NCBI RefSeq assembly: GCF_947500765.1
Contig: NZ_CANMTH010000007.1
Span: 146,367 to 210,366 of the forward strand
Reading direction: 5' to 3'
DNA length: 64,000 bases
From: an uncultured Formosa sp.
GTDB lineage: Bacteria; Bacteroidota; Bacteroidia; Flavobacteriales; Flavobacteriaceae
Shown here in pieces: positions 25,547-35,017 of the stretch. The notes under the pieces are model-generated. The model did not search any database. It saw only the letters and a list, made by a program, of their open reading frames with translations, and was not told the origin of the DNA. Each line of letters begins with the position of its first letter. Within the stretch, counting starts at the first letter, position 1. The position numbers were made by a program, and so were the translations under genes.

Positions 25547-26593
25547 ATGAAATTTGCCATTGTTTATATATTGTTATTTCTGTCTGTATGTACTTATGCT
25601 CAAGACATAAATATCGGATTCACAGAGACTATTCAATCAGAACAGCTTCAAGAAAAACGCGAATACTTAGTGTATTTACCAGAACAGTATTCAAATGAAA
25701 AATATAAAAGTCAGCAGTATCCAGTCATATACTTGTTAGACGGAGAAAAGTTTTTTCATGTAATGTCTGGAATTGTAAAAAATCTATCTACAGGGTATTA
25801 TCCTGTTATGCCAGAATGTATAATTGTAGCTATTAAAAATACAAATCGGTCTAGAGATTTAACGCCAACTCAGGTCTCTGATGTGGGCTATGATAGTGGA
25901 GGAGCAGATACGTTTAGCTCTTTTATTACAACAGAGCTAATGCCTAAAATAAATAAAACATATAGAACTCTAGGTTACAATGTGCTTGTCGGGCATTCCT
26001 TTGGGGGGCTTTTTGTTATAAATACACTCTTTAAAAACACAAATACCTTTAATGCTTATATTGCCATAGATCCTAGTTTATGGTGGGACAATGCCTTATT
26101 TGTGAATCAATTGGATGATTATTTGCAAACCACAGATTTTAATAAAAAAGCATTGTTTTTAGCAAATGCAAATGCGTTGTTATATAAAAATAAAACAGCT
26201 AAACAAGATGATGCTCATTCTAATGCTAAAGAATTAGCAATAGAAAAGATGAATATTACTGCGCCTAAACACTTAAATTTTAATATAAAATATTATCCTG
26301 AAGAAGATCATGGAAGTGTTGTTTTACCTGCTTTTATTGATGGATTTCGTACTGTGTTTAAAGGCTATCGCGTAAATGTAAAAGAGGTTATGAATAATCC
26401 GGCTGTATTGAAAACACATTTTCAAATGGTATCTGAAAATTTAGGAATTAATTTCAAATCACAATGTGCTTATATAGATCGTGTTGTAGATTTAATGATT
26501 GAAAGAGATTTACTAGACCATGCTAAAATTTTAAATGAATTGAATATGGAATTGTATCCAAAAAACGACTATTTAAAAACTAAATTTAAATAA
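25547..26593 (+). CDS. Siderophore esterase-like alpha/beta hydrolase
   Basis: Putative esterase of the COG2819 / esterase D type (IroE/Fes-like). Signal peptide (1-19, ending TYAQ). The hydrolase core begins YLVYLPEQY and PVIYLLDGEKFF; the nucleophile elbow GHSFGG gives Ser151 and EEDHGSV gives His255, with the acid in AIDPSLWW or nearby. 348 residues, with about 80 extra helical residues after the catalytic His. Next to a siderophore receptor, hydrolysis of an ester (catecholate-type) siderophore to release iron is the likely role. Confidence 0.85.
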   Translation: MKFAIVYILLFLSVCTYAQDINIGFTETIQSEQLQEKREYLVYLPEQYSNEKYKSQQYPVIYLLDGEKFFHVMSGIVKNLSTGYYPVMPECIIVAIKNTNRSRDLTPTQVSDVGYDSGGADTFSSFITTELMPKINKTYRTLGYNVLVGHSFGGLFVINTLFKNTNTFNAYIAIDPSLWWDNALFVNQLDDYLQTTDFNKKALFLANANALLYKNKTAKQDDAHSNAKELAIEKMNITAPKHLNFNIKYYPEEDHGSVVLPAFIDGFRTVFKGYRVNVKEVMNNPAVLKTHFQMVSENLGINFKSQCAYIDRVVDLMIERDLLDHAKILNELNMELYPKNDYLKTKFK

Positions 26594-26607
26594 GTTTCCA
26601 AAATATT

Positions 26608-27765
26608 ATGAAACATTACACCTTCAGAACATTAATTAACAATCTTCATCTTTGGCTGGGTATTGCTAGTGGTATCGTGTTGTTTATTGTATGTTTTACT
26701 GGCAGTATTCTTGCTTTTGAAACTGAACTTATATTGCTATTTGATAGCAATGATAATTATTCAGAACAAACAAATGAAAAGCTTCCTTTAAAAGACATTG
26801 TAACGGCTTTTGAACAAAATGATACCATTGTAAAAGAATTTATTTTTTATGGTGAAGCAAATAGGAATTATCAATTTACATTACTCACAAAACAACAGTT
26901 TGAAGCAAGTAACGGAAAACCAGTAAGAGGTAAATCTGTTGTTATAAATCCATATACAGGAAAAGAAGTACATGCTATTGGTAAAACGAAAGAGGTATTG
27001 CACACTGTAGAACAATTACACAGATATTTACTTTTAGATAAAAAATGGGGGAGACCAATAGTAGGAGTGAGTACTATTATATTTGTGTTTTTATGCCTGT
27101 CTGGGTTATTATTATGGTTTCCTAAAAAGCTTAAAAATTTTAGAAAAAAGAAGGCTTGGAAACAAGGGTTTACTATTAAAACAAAAGCCAACTGGAAACG
27201 TTTAAATTATGATATTCATAATACGTTTGGGTTTTATGCATTACTTCCCTTATTACTTATGGGGTTAAGTGGGGTGTTGTGGTCTTTTACATGGTATTAT
27301 AACGGTTTGGAAATGGTTTTAGGGGATAAGCTAGGAAAGTCTAGATTTGAGAAAACAATACCATTAGGTCGTGACTATACAAATCAGGATCCAGCAACTA
27401 TAGACTTTACTACGTTGCTAGCAAAAACAGATAGTATTTTATCCTATTCTAATTTTGCAACTCGAGTAACCTTGCCTTTGTCTGCAAATGAAAGTGTCAT
27501 GATAAGAAAAATTAGTGGTGATTTTTTAGCGTATAATGCATCAGATAAACTTCAGTTTAACCCGTATTCAAACGAATTAATTTCGGCAACATTCTTTAAA
27601 GATGAATCTTTTGGTTCTAAAATAGCAGGATTAATACGTGGTATTCATGTGGGGAATTTTGCAGGTTTTATAACCAAGTTTATCTATTTTATATGTTGTT
27701 TAATAGCAACATCTTTACCTATAACAGGAACATTAATTTGGATTAATAAGATGAAGAAGAAATAA
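26608..27765 (+). CDS. PepSY-associated TM protein (iron-uptake type)
   Basis: Inner-membrane protein with four predicted membrane segments: LWLGIASGIVLFIVCFTGSI (about 12-33), VGVSTIIFVFLCLSGLLLWF (about 152-172), the FYALLPLLLMGLSGVLWSF segment (about 211-230) and a C-terminal one ending TSLPITGTLIWI. Histidines at segment edges (NNLHLW, EQLHR, YDIHNTF, GIHVGNF) fit haem-type binding, as proposed for PepSY_TM ferric-siderophore reductases. Periplasmic PepSY-like loops lie between. Third gene of the operon, 14 bp after the esterase. Confidence 0.9.
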   Translation: MKHYTFRTLINNLHLWLGIASGIVLFIVCFTGSILAFETELILLFDSNDNYSEQTNEKLPLKDIVTAFEQNDTIVKEFIFYGEANRNYQFTLLTKQQFEASNGKPVRGKSVVINPYTGKEVHAIGKTKEVLHTVEQLHRYLLLDKKWGRPIVGVSTIIFVFLCLSGLLLWFPKKLKNFRKKKAWKQGFTIKTKANWKRLNYDIHNTFGFYALLPLLLMGLSGVLWSFTWYYNGLEMVLGDKLGKSRFEKTIPLGRDYTNQDPATIDFTTLLAKTDSILSYSNFATRVTLPLSANESVMIRKISGDFLAYNASDKLQFNPYSNELISATFFKDESFGSKIAGLIRGIHVGNFAGFITKFIYFICCLIATSLPITGTLIWINKMKKK

Positions 27766-27794
27766 GTAGGTTATTTAATTTTAGATCATAAAAA

Positions 27795-27822
27795 AAATCC
27801 GAACATCTGTTCGGATTTTTAC
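27795..27822. terminator. Bidirectional terminator
   Basis: Perfect 11-bp stem AAATCCGAACA / TGTTCGGATTT between the convergent PepSY and FKBP genes, with A-rich and T-rich flanks. Confidence 0.88.
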
Positions 27823-27843
27823 TTTTTATGCAATTTGAAATTG

Positions 27844-28272
27844 TTATTTAATTTCAACAAGTTCTAAATCAAATATTAAATCCTGACCTGCAAGTGGGTG
27901 GTTCCCATCAACAACAATATGGTTTTCTTTAATATCTACCACTCTAAATTGATGTTCTCTTCCATCTTCACTTTTAGAAGTTAATCCCATACCTACTTCA
28001 GGTTTAACATCTGGAGGTAATTGCTCCTTAGCTACTTCATGAAATAATTCTTCATTTATGTCGCCGTATGCGTCTTCTTTAGATATTTCAACTGTTTTTT
28101 TCTCATTCACTTTCATATCAATGATAGCGTTTTCAAAACCAGGAATTAACATACCTTTACCAATCGTAATTTCTAAAGGTTCGCGCTCTAACGAACTATC
28201 GAATATACGACCGTCGTTTAATTTTCCTGTGTAATGCACTTTCACTGTATCGTTCTCTTTTACTTGACTCAT
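27844..28272 (-). CDS. FKBP-type peptidyl-prolyl isomerase, SlyD-like
   Basis: Cytoplasmic prolyl isomerase/chaperone. FKBP half: VKVHYTGKLNDGRIFDSS and GKGMLIPGFENAIIDMKVNE; the insert-in-flap domain spans about 75-125 with the GDINEELFHEV and NHPLAGQDLIFDLELV signature. 142 residues. It lacks the His/Cys-rich tail of E. coli SlyD, so nickel binding is not expected. Convergent with the PepSY gene; has its own promoter at 28300-28330. Confidence 0.93.
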   Translation of the reverse strand: MSQVKENDTVKVHYTGKLNDGRIFDSSLEREPLEITIGKGMLIPGFENAIIDMKVNEKKTVEISKEDAYGDINEELFHEVAKEQLPPDVKPEVGMGLTSKSEDGREHQFRVVDIKENHIVVDGNHPLAGQDLIFDLELVEIK

Positions 28273-28299
28273 ACTATGTTTTTAATGTTTAATAAAATA

Positions 28300-28330
28300 C
28301 AAAGCTATGATTTATATATTGGAAGACACA
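28300..28330 (-). promoter_or_regulatory. Promoter of the FKBP gene
   Basis: On the minus strand TAGCTTTG (28307-28300) matches TAnnTTTG, with TGTG (28330-28327) 19 bp upstream as a one-mismatch TTTG. The start codon is 28 nt downstream. Confidence 0.5.
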
Positions 28331-28531
28331 GGATATGGGCTAAAAGTCTGTAAATTAATATAGGTTTAACATTAAATATGTATATGAAATAGGAATGAAA
28401 TACTCATTATACTATAAAAATGAAATAAGAGTTACAGCACAACAAATAGGTATTAGCATTGAATCTTTCTTTCTCTTAATATTTTTTTAGATGAATTTAT
28501 TTACGTTTAAAACGGTTTTTTTTAGCAATTT

Positions 28532-30730
28532 TTATTGCTTGTCTCCTGGATGGTAAGTCGCTTCAGCTCGTTTTTCAACATCTTCTTTATAAAATGCGAC
28601 ATCTTTAAATAAACCATCTGCATAGCGTTGCGATTGGTCGTTAAAGTGAGGGGAATTTGGATCACTACTTTCTCCTCCAGCTAACATTGTTTTTGCTTTT
28701 ACTTTATCACCAAATTCTACAACTGCTACAAAACTATTTCCCGAGGTTCCGTATTGTCGTTTTGTGTGTGTACCAAACTGGGTTCCGAATGATGCTAAAG
28801 CTCCCCAAGCTCCAGAAGCCATTCCAACAGGAATACTAGGTTTCTTATCGTCAAACTCTTGAAAAATATCCCCATTGTTTCTTTGGTATCTATTAAATTC
28901 GCCCCAAGGTGTTTGCCAAGACCCAAAATCTGTTTTTAAATTATTTAAAGCGGTTTGAAAGACTTCTAATCGCTCCTCTGCAGTCGCTGTTTTACTCATA
29001 TAATCAAATTGCTCTAATCTGTTAATTCTTTTATTTCCTGTCTTTTTTGGAACGTACCCCGATTTATAATAAGCATTTAAATAAAACTGAGCCAAAGTCA
29101 TTTCAACAGCATTTATAGAAACCCTAAAATCCCATTTTTTCAATAGCGCTAGTGCATCTTTTGCTTCTTGTGTTTTTATAGGTGTTTTTTTTGCAGCATC
29201 TAATAAACCTGTAATTAACAAATCGGCTCCAGGTAAATAGGTGTCGTAAGCCAAATCAATTAAAGAATCTAACGTTAAATCTTGCGCTTTTGTAAGTAGT
29301 GGAATTGCATGTATACCTCTGAAATTTTCAGGAAAGGAACTCATGTAATTCGGATAATCTTCACGTTTTGGACTGTATTCTGAAGCACTTGTAAATGGAG
29401 TAGAATTGCAATTTTGGATCCATCCATTTGGAGGATTTAATACCAAAATATTATCTTTTAAATCGTGTATTCCATTCCAATCTGCTTCAGGGTTACTACC
29501 ATCAACAGGTTTTGTATAGTCTAATTTTTCATTTCTTTTTGGAATAAAATTTCCATGATAATATGCAATTGTCCCATCTGCATCTGCATATACTGTGTTA
29601 TTCGAAGAGTTTGTACGAATATTCATCATATCATAAAATTCTGCATGATTAGATTTTTTGGTTCGTGTAAAAGATTGCTCTAAAGCTTTTATAGGACTCC
29701 ACATTAAGGCTGTTGAAACCCATTTATTTCCATTTGCATGCGTAATTGGTCCATGATGTGTTCTGTACGTCATAAACGTTTTGTCGTTTAATTCTCCGTC
29801 AGTAGTTTTGTAGCTTAATGTTACAGGTATAGAGTCTATAGGGCGCAACGCTTCTCCATATTTATAAGATGATTTAGATCCGTTTTTTACTATTGTTTCT
29901 TCAAATTCATCAATAATATCAGTTCCTGTAGAGGTATGCATCCAACCTGTTTTTTCATTAAAACCTTGGTAAACAAAAAACTGTCCCCAAGTTACAGCTC
30001 CGTATGCATTTAATCCTTCTTCACTTACCACATGTACTTCACCTCGAAAAAAGAAAGACGTATGTGGATTAATAAGTAACATGGCGTGTCCTGATTTTGT
30101 TTTACTTCCAGCAATAGCAAAACCATTAGATCCTCTAGGTTCGTTATCTTTAAGTCTAATTAAACCATCGTTTGCAGCTACTAGATTCTCACCAGCCTCT
30201 TCATAAAAAGCTTTTATCTTTTTTGTAGAAACACGCTCTATATCTCCTCCAATAGAACCTTCACTAAAATACATTGGCATCCAAGGCTCAAAACGTGTTA
30301 TTAATTTTGGTTGTACTTCTGGGTGTGTATTTAGATAGTAATTTACACCATCGGCAAAAGCAACACATAATTCCTGAAGCCATTTCGGACTATTATTATA
30401 GTTTTCGATTGCTTCATCTTCAGTCATGTATAAATTAGCACGTAAATCGCTATAAAGAAATGCTTGGCCTTCTACTTCGGCAAGTCTTCCAGTAGCCCAA
30501 ATATAATTACGTTCTACACGATTAAAGTCGTCTTCGCATTGTGCATATAATAATCCAAAAACCGCATCGGCATCTGTTTTGCCATAAATATGCGGAACAC
30601 CATAATCGTCTCTAATAATTTCGGTATTATTGGCATGTTGTTGCCAACGTTGTGCTTCAGTTGTAAGTGTTTTTTCTTTTTTACAACTAGTAAAAGAGAT
30701 TATAAAGAATAATATTAATAAACGATTCAT
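28532..30730 (-). CDS. Penicillin acylase family lipoprotein
   Basis: Ntn-hydrolase of the penicillin/AHL acylase family, anchored as a lipoprotein (signal 1-16, lipobox FTSC). The N-terminal alpha-chain region has DDYGVPHIYGKTDADAVFGL. The autoprocessing nucleophile Ser201 is in EPRGSNGFAIAGSKT, with NPHTSF downstream, and NNTVYADADGTIAYYHGN carries the usual Asn. 732 residues, full length. Family members cleave amide bonds of beta-lactams, N-acyl-homoserine lactones or lipopeptides; substrate here is unknown. Monocistronic by spacing. Confidence 0.9.
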   Translation of the reverse strand: MNRLLILFFIISFTSCKKEKTLTTEAQRWQQHANNTEIIRDDYGVPHIYGKTDADAVFGLLYAQCEDDFNRVERNYIWATGRLAEVEGQAFLYSDLRANLYMTEDEAIENYNNSPKWLQELCVAFADGVNYYLNTHPEVQPKLITRFEPWMPMYFSEGSIGGDIERVSTKKIKAFYEEAGENLVAANDGLIRLKDNEPRGSNGFAIAGSKTKSGHAMLLINPHTSFFFRGEVHVVSEEGLNAYGAVTWGQFFVYQGFNEKTGWMHTSTGTDIIDEFEETIVKNGSKSSYKYGEALRPIDSIPVTLSYKTTDGELNDKTFMTYRTHHGPITHANGNKWVSTALMWSPIKALEQSFTRTKKSNHAEFYDMMNIRTNSSNNTVYADADGTIAYYHGNFIPKRNEKLDYTKPVDGSNPEADWNGIHDLKDNILVLNPPNGWIQNCNSTPFTSASEYSPKREDYPNYMSSFPENFRGIHAIPLLTKAQDLTLDSLIDLAYDTYLPGADLLITGLLDAAKKTPIKTQEAKDALALLKKWDFRVSINAVEMTLAQFYLNAYYKSGYVPKKTGNKRINRLEQFDYMSKTATAEERLEVFQTALNNLKTDFGSWQTPWGEFNRYQRNNGDIFQEFDDKKPSIPVGMASGAWGALASFGTQFGTHTKRQYGTSGNSFVAVVEFGDKVKAKTMLAGGESSDPNSPHFNDQSQRYADGLFKDVAFYKEDVEKRAEATYHPGDKQ

Positions 30731-30934
30731 AATTGCTTTTTATATGGTTTATAGGTGAAATCAATGCAGATTGAATTATAAATATAACAGCGTTTTTCCG
30801 AAAAAGGACAAAGTGAAAATAGTAAGCTCTAGTTGAGATTAAAGTAAAACTAACATTTTCTAAATATGACTGTTATTATACTTTTTGCAATCTAATTTAT
30901 TTTTGATTATTTCAATCATTTTAATAAAAATAAA

Positions 30935-31035
30935 ATGAAAACAATAGAATTAAGGCATGATTATGAAGAGGAAATTTAGGAATGGAGATAGTTCACTAAC
31001 TTAAAAGCCATATCTTTTAGTTGAAATATAAGTAG
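30935..31035 (+). pseudogene. Probable gene relic
   Basis: ATG at 30935 opens MKTIELRHDYEEEI, then a TAG; the same frame goes on EWR-stop-FTNLKAISFS before a third stop. A start codon in good position after a promoter-like box, followed by a frame broken only by stops and then a strong hairpin, suggests the remains of a small gene. The alternative is a small RNA with chance coding potential. Confidence 0.3.
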
Positions 31036-31058
31036 TTATTATATAAACTGAAGATTAG

Positions 31059-31102
31059 AATGCCTTCTATAATTCAGGAATAAATTATAGAAGGCATTTT
31101 AA
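31059..31102 (+). terminator. Strong hairpin, probable terminator
   Basis: Perfect 16-bp stem AATGCCTTCTATAATT / AATTATAGAAGGCATT with an 8-nt loop, followed by TT on the plus strand. The direction is uncertain: a long A-tract follows, so on the minus strand the T-run precedes the stem. Confidence 0.65.
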
Positions 31103-31148
31103 AAAAAAAACTTTCTTTTGGTGTGGAAATCTGATCGTTTTTTATGGT

Positions 31149-31817
31149 CTAAATAGATTTAAAATTCCAAAATTTGTTTTTAGGCAAAGGAGCCACAAAG
31201 GTTTTTGATTCTTTAGTGCTAGAATCTTCATAGGTTAATTTCCAAGCATGAAGGCAAACCGATAGGGGTAAATATTTTATATCTGAACCATATTTTTCAT
31301 CACCAATAATAGGAAGTCCTATGTTAGATAATTGCGCTCTAATTTGATGAAATCGCCCCGTTTTTGGCTTAACCTCTAAAAGATAACCAAAATCATTTTG
31401 GGCAATAACGTTATAAGTAAGCCTACAGTCTAGTGAGTCTTTAGATTTAGATTGTACAATATCTGCTCTTTTCTCTAGATTATTTTTTACAAGAAAGTTA
31501 ACTAAATGTCCTTTTGTTTTTTCTGGCTTGTTTTTTACAATTGCCAAGTATGTTTTTTGAACTTTACGAGTACTAAAGAGTGAATTAAATTCGACAAGAA
31601 TACTTTTTTTCTTGGCAAAAATTAATACACCACTTGTTACGCGATCTAATCTATGTATAACCCCAACATAGGGTTTTTTCTTGGTTTTTAATATATGATT
31701 GAATACCTGATTTTCAACTGTATTATTCTCGAAAGGACTTTTTTCGGTGATACGTCCAGATGTTTTGTTAACAACAATAAAATCGTTGTTTTCTTCTACA
31801 AGTTCAAGATTTGCCAT
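31149..31817 (-). CDS. RluA-family RNA pseudouridine synthase
   Basis: Isomerises uridine to pseudouridine in rRNA or tRNA. The catalytic motif GVIHRLDRVTSGVLIFAK contains Asp58, and KTGRFHQIRAQLSNIGLPI plus IGDEKYG complete the RluA signature. 222 residues with no S4 domain, like the short TruC/RluA forms. It begins 17 bp after ygiQ and is probably in the same operon. Target uridine not known. Confidence 0.92.
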   Translation of the reverse strand: MANLELVEENNDFIVVNKTSGRITEKSPFENNTVENQVFNHILKTKKKPYVGVIHRLDRVTSGVLIFAKKKSILVEFNSLFSTRKVQKTYLAIVKNKPEKTKGHLVNFLVKNNLEKRADIVQSKSKDSLDCRLTYNVIAQNDFGYLLEVKPKTGRFHQIRAQLSNIGLPIIGDEKYGSDIKYLPLSVCLHAWKLTYEDSSTKESKTFVAPLPKNKFWNFKSI

Positions 31818-31834
31818 TAATAATAGTATGCTTT

Positions 31835-33811
31835 TTAGCGTCTTTTCTTTTTAGATGTATACTTTTTTTTCTTGCGCGAACCATAAGATGGTTTTTCACT
31901 ACTTGCAGGGATAGCATCATCGAACGTGTTTTTTACAGGTTTAAGATTAACTTTTTTCCAAGCTGGTTTATTTTCTTTTTTTTCAGGTATTAATACATCT
32001 AATAAATCGGACCTTCCAACCTTGTTTAAGGTTTTTTTAATCCAATCTTTGTTTTCTTGTTTATACCAAAAAAAGAAACGGTGTTGGTCGTCTTTTTCTT
32101 TTTTAGACTTAGGTGTTTTAGTTGGTTTTAAAGTGTACGGATGGTAACCACTATAATAAATAACTGTAGCAACCGTCATTGGTGTTGGTGTAAAACCTTG
32201 AACTTGTTCTAACTGAAATCCCATATCTTTGGTTTCTGCAGCTAGATTTGCCATATCTTCAACCTCACAAGCTGGATGATTTGAAATGAAATATGGAATC
32301 AATTGAAGTTTTAAATCCTTTTTTATATTAATTTTATCAAAACGTTCTTTAAACTTATGAAAATATTTAAAAGACGGTTTACGCATCAATTTTAAAACGG
32401 GATCAGACGTATGTTCTGGAGCCACTTTTAAACGTCCAGAAATATGCTTAGTCATCACTTCTTCAGTATAATCGTCTAATTCTTTTGGATCTGCGTTTTT
32501 ATTAAACTCAGGGACTAACATATCATGACGAATACCACTACCTATAAACGATTTTTTTATTTTAGGATGCTTATCTACAGCTTGATATAATTCTGTTAAT
32601 GGTTTATGAGACGTGTCTAGATTACTACAAATTACTGGAGAAATACATGACGGTGCAACACATTTATCGCAAATGGATTGTACTTTACCTTTCATCTTGT
32701 ACATATTTGCAGAAGGTCCGCCAATATCAGATAAATAGCCTTTAAAATCAGGCATATTAGCCACTTTGTCTACTTCTCTTAATACAGACTCTTGACTACG
32801 ACTTGCTATAAATTTTCCTTGATGTGCCGAAATGGTACAGAAACTACACCCTCCAAAACATCCACGATGTATGTTAATCGAAAACTTAATCATTTCGAAC
32901 GCAGGGATCGGGCCACGCTTATTGTATTTTGGATGTGGTAATCGTGTGTAAGGCAAATCGAAAGACGCATCAATCTCTTCTTCTAACATCGTTGGAAATG
33001 GTGGGTTGATTACCAATTTCTTATTATTTACATCTTGTAGAATTCTATTAGCATGTAGCTTATTAGATTCTTGCTCGATGATTTTAAAGTTAGAAGCAAA
33101 TTTTTTCTTATCACTTAAACACACCTCATGCGATTGAATTTGAACATCTTCCCAATTTTTATTCTTTGGAAGCGCTTCATCTTTATCTAGTAAAAATGCG
33201 GTTTGTTTTATTGTTCTTAAACTTGAAAAAGGCACCCCTTTTTGTAACAACTCTACAACTTCACGTAAGGGTTGTTCTCCCATTCCGTAAACTAACATAT
33301 CTGCTTTAGACGTTTCTAAAATAGTTGGCATTAGTTTATCGCTCCAATAATCGTAATGTGTTACACGACGTAAAGACGCTTCAATACCACCAATTAAGAC
33401 AGGGACATTAGGAAATTTATCTTTTAAAATACTAGAATATACAGAAGTTGCGTAATCGGGTCTAAACCCTTTATCACCATTTGGTGTATAGGCATCATTA
33501 TCACGACGTTTTTTACTTGCTGTATAATTACTTACCATTGGATCCATACAACCTCCTGTTACACCAAAAAATAATTTTGGAGTTCCTAGTTTTGTAAAAT
33601 CTTGTAAATTATCGTTCACACTTGGTTGCGGAACAATAGCCACTTTTAGTCCGTAACTTTCTAAAATACGGCCAATAACTGCTGGTCCAAAAGATGGATG
33701 ATCTACGTAAGCATCTCCACTAAATAGAATAACATCTAGTTCTTCCCAACCACGAAGTTTTACTTCTTTGTTAGTCGTTGGTAACCAATCTGTAAGTTTA
33801 TTTTTCTGCAT
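31835..33811 (-). CDS. ygiQ: YgiQ family radical SAM protein
   Basis: Large radical-SAM protein of the YgiQ family, of unknown reaction. An N-terminal B12-binding-like region (DAYVDHPSFGPAVIGRIL) is followed by the radical SAM cluster motif CFGGCSFC (C318, C322, C325) in NIHRG-CFGGCSFCTISAHQG, then DIGGPSANMYKMKG with four further cysteines. The family C-terminal ends in a Lys/Arg-rich tail. The start is the ATG at 33811 (MQKNKLTDWLP); a TTG extension to 33829 is rejected because it runs into the promoter. 658 residues. Confidence 0.93.
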   Translation of the reverse strand: MQKNKLTDWLPTTNKEVKLRGWEELDVILFSGDAYVDHPSFGPAVIGRILESYGLKVAIVPQPSVNDNLQDFTKLGTPKLFFGVTGGCMDPMVSNYTASKKRRDNDAYTPNGDKGFRPDYATSVYSSILKDKFPNVPVLIGGIEASLRRVTHYDYWSDKLMPTILETSKADMLVYGMGEQPLREVVELLQKGVPFSSLRTIKQTAFLLDKDEALPKNKNWEDVQIQSHEVCLSDKKKFASNFKIIEQESNKLHANRILQDVNNKKLVINPPFPTMLEEEIDASFDLPYTRLPHPKYNKRGPIPAFEMIKFSINIHRGCFGGCSFCTISAHQGKFIASRSQESVLREVDKVANMPDFKGYLSDIGGPSANMYKMKGKVQSICDKCVAPSCISPVICSNLDTSHKPLTELYQAVDKHPKIKKSFIGSGIRHDMLVPEFNKNADPKELDDYTEEVMTKHISGRLKVAPEHTSDPVLKLMRKPSFKYFHKFKERFDKINIKKDLKLQLIPYFISNHPACEVEDMANLAAETKDMGFQLEQVQGFTPTPMTVATVIYYSGYHPYTLKPTKTPKSKKEKDDQHRFFFWYKQENKDWIKKTLNKVGRSDLLDVLIPEKKENKPAWKKVNLKPVKNTFDDAIPASSEKPSYGSRKKKKYTSKKKRR

Positions 33812-33818
33812 ATGGGGA

Positions 33819-33826
33819 CAAAGATA
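33819..33826 (-). promoter_or_regulatory. -7 box of ygiQ; near-leaderless transcript
   Basis: Minus-strand TATCTTTG is a perfect TAnnTTTG, with TTG 21 bp upstream (33850-33848). Its last base is only 8 nt before the ATG, so transcription should begin at or very near the start codon. Confidence 0.6.
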
Positions 33827-34009
33827 CAATTAAAATCTTTTACTAATCAATACTAAAAATTAACTCCTATTAAATAAGAAATCTTTATAGTGTCTATGTC
33901 TTAAATAGTTTTATTTGGAAAGCTCCTGTTTTTAAACGTCTATTATACTTGATTTAATTACTGTTATTCAACAATTGGATGTTAATATATATATGATTTA
34001 AAGAAAAAG

Positions 34010-34047
34010 AAAGGGCTATGTAACATGTTACGTAGCCCTTTCTTTTT
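34010..34047 (-). terminator. Terminator of cysK
   Basis: 15-bp stem AAAGGGCTATGTAAC / GTTACGTAGCCCTTT (one G-U) with T-rich flank on both sides. Placed between cysK and ygiQ, both on the minus strand. Confidence 0.8.
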
Positions 34048-34102
34048 GTAATTAATTCTAGATAGAATTTTATTGTTTTCTGTTTAGCGTATTACACTAA
34101 AA

Positions 34103-35017
34103 TTAGACTGTAAAAAGTCCGTCTATAGAAAGGTAGCGTTCTCCTGTGTCATAATTCATCGTTAATATTACTTTTTCACTAGGTGTAGTCTCTAACTGTT
34201 TTCTAACGGCAGCTAAAGATGCTCCAGTAGAAATACCAACCAAAATACCTTCAGTTTTTGCAATATTCTGAACTTCAGTAAAAGCTTCTTCTTTAGTTAT
34301 TCTAATAGCACCATCTATTAAATCTGTATTGAATGTTTCTGGAATAAACCCTGGACCAATACCTTGTAAAGCATGCGGGCCAGGTGCTCCTCCTGAGATT
34401 ACTGGAGAGGCGTCAGGTTCTACTGCAAATACTTTTAAGTCTGAAAATTTTTCTTTCAATACTTTAGACATACCACTAATATGTCCACCTGTACCAACAC
34501 CAGTAATTAAATAATCTATACCTTCAGGGAAATCTGCAACAAGTTCTAAAGCGGTTGTGGTTTCGTGGATTTTTGGATTTGCTGGATTTGTAAATTGAGA
34601 AGGCATCCAGGCATTTTTATTGCTTTCAACTAATTCTTTAGCTTTTGCAATAGTACCTCCTAAACCTAATTCTTTAGGTGTTAATACAAGATTAGCTCCG
34701 TATGCAGCCATTAATGCTCTACGCTCTACAGACATCGATTCGGGCATAACTAAAGTAAGTTTGTAATTTTTTACAGCGGCTACCATAGCTAAACCTATAC
34801 CTGTGTTTCCTGATGTAGGTTCAATAATTTCCGTATCCTTAGTTAAAATATTCTTTTTTTCTGCATCTTCAATCATTGCCAATGCAATTCTATCTTTTAT
34901 GCTTCCTCCTGGATTGTATTTTTCAAGTTTCATCCAAACGTTTGCATTTGGAAATAATTTATTCAATTTTACTACGGGAGTGTTACCAATACCTTCTAAA
35001 ATGTTATTGATTTTCAT
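34103..35017 (-). CDS. cysK: Cysteine synthase A (O-acetylserine sulfhydrylase)
   Basis: PLP enzyme making cysteine from O-acetylserine and sulfide. The PLP lysine K41 is in [14 protein letters not shown], the substrate loop is PTSGNTG (67-73) and the phosphate loop [15 protein letters not shown] is at about 170-184. [11 protein letters not shown] near the C-terminus carries the pyridine-binding Ser. 304 residues, typical of CysK rather than CBS. Monocistronic: a terminator follows at 34010-34047 and a 344-bp regulatory gap precedes. Confidence 0.95.
   Translation of the reverse strand: MKINNILEGIGNTPVVKLNKLFPNANVWMKLEKYNPGGSIKDRIALAMIEDAEKKNILTKDTEIIEPTSGNTGIGLAMVAAVKNYKLTLVMPESMSVERRALMAAYGANLVLTPKELGLGGTIAKAKELVESNKNAWMPSQFTNPANPKIHETTTALELVADFPEGIDYLITGVGTGGHISGMSKVLKEKFSDLKVFAVEPDASPVISGGAPGPHALQGIGPGFIPETFNTDLIDGAIRITKEEAFTEVQNIAKTEGILVGISTGASLAAVRKQLETTPSEKVILTMNYDTGERYLSIDGLFTV

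Larger units (their letters stand above)
30731..31148. other. Gap with a decayed ORF and a strong hairpin
   Basis: 418 bp. Contains a -7-like TATTTTTG (30898-30905), a short stop-broken reading frame from an ATG at 30935 and a 16-bp perfect hairpin at 31059-31098. See the separate entries. Confidence 0.5.
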
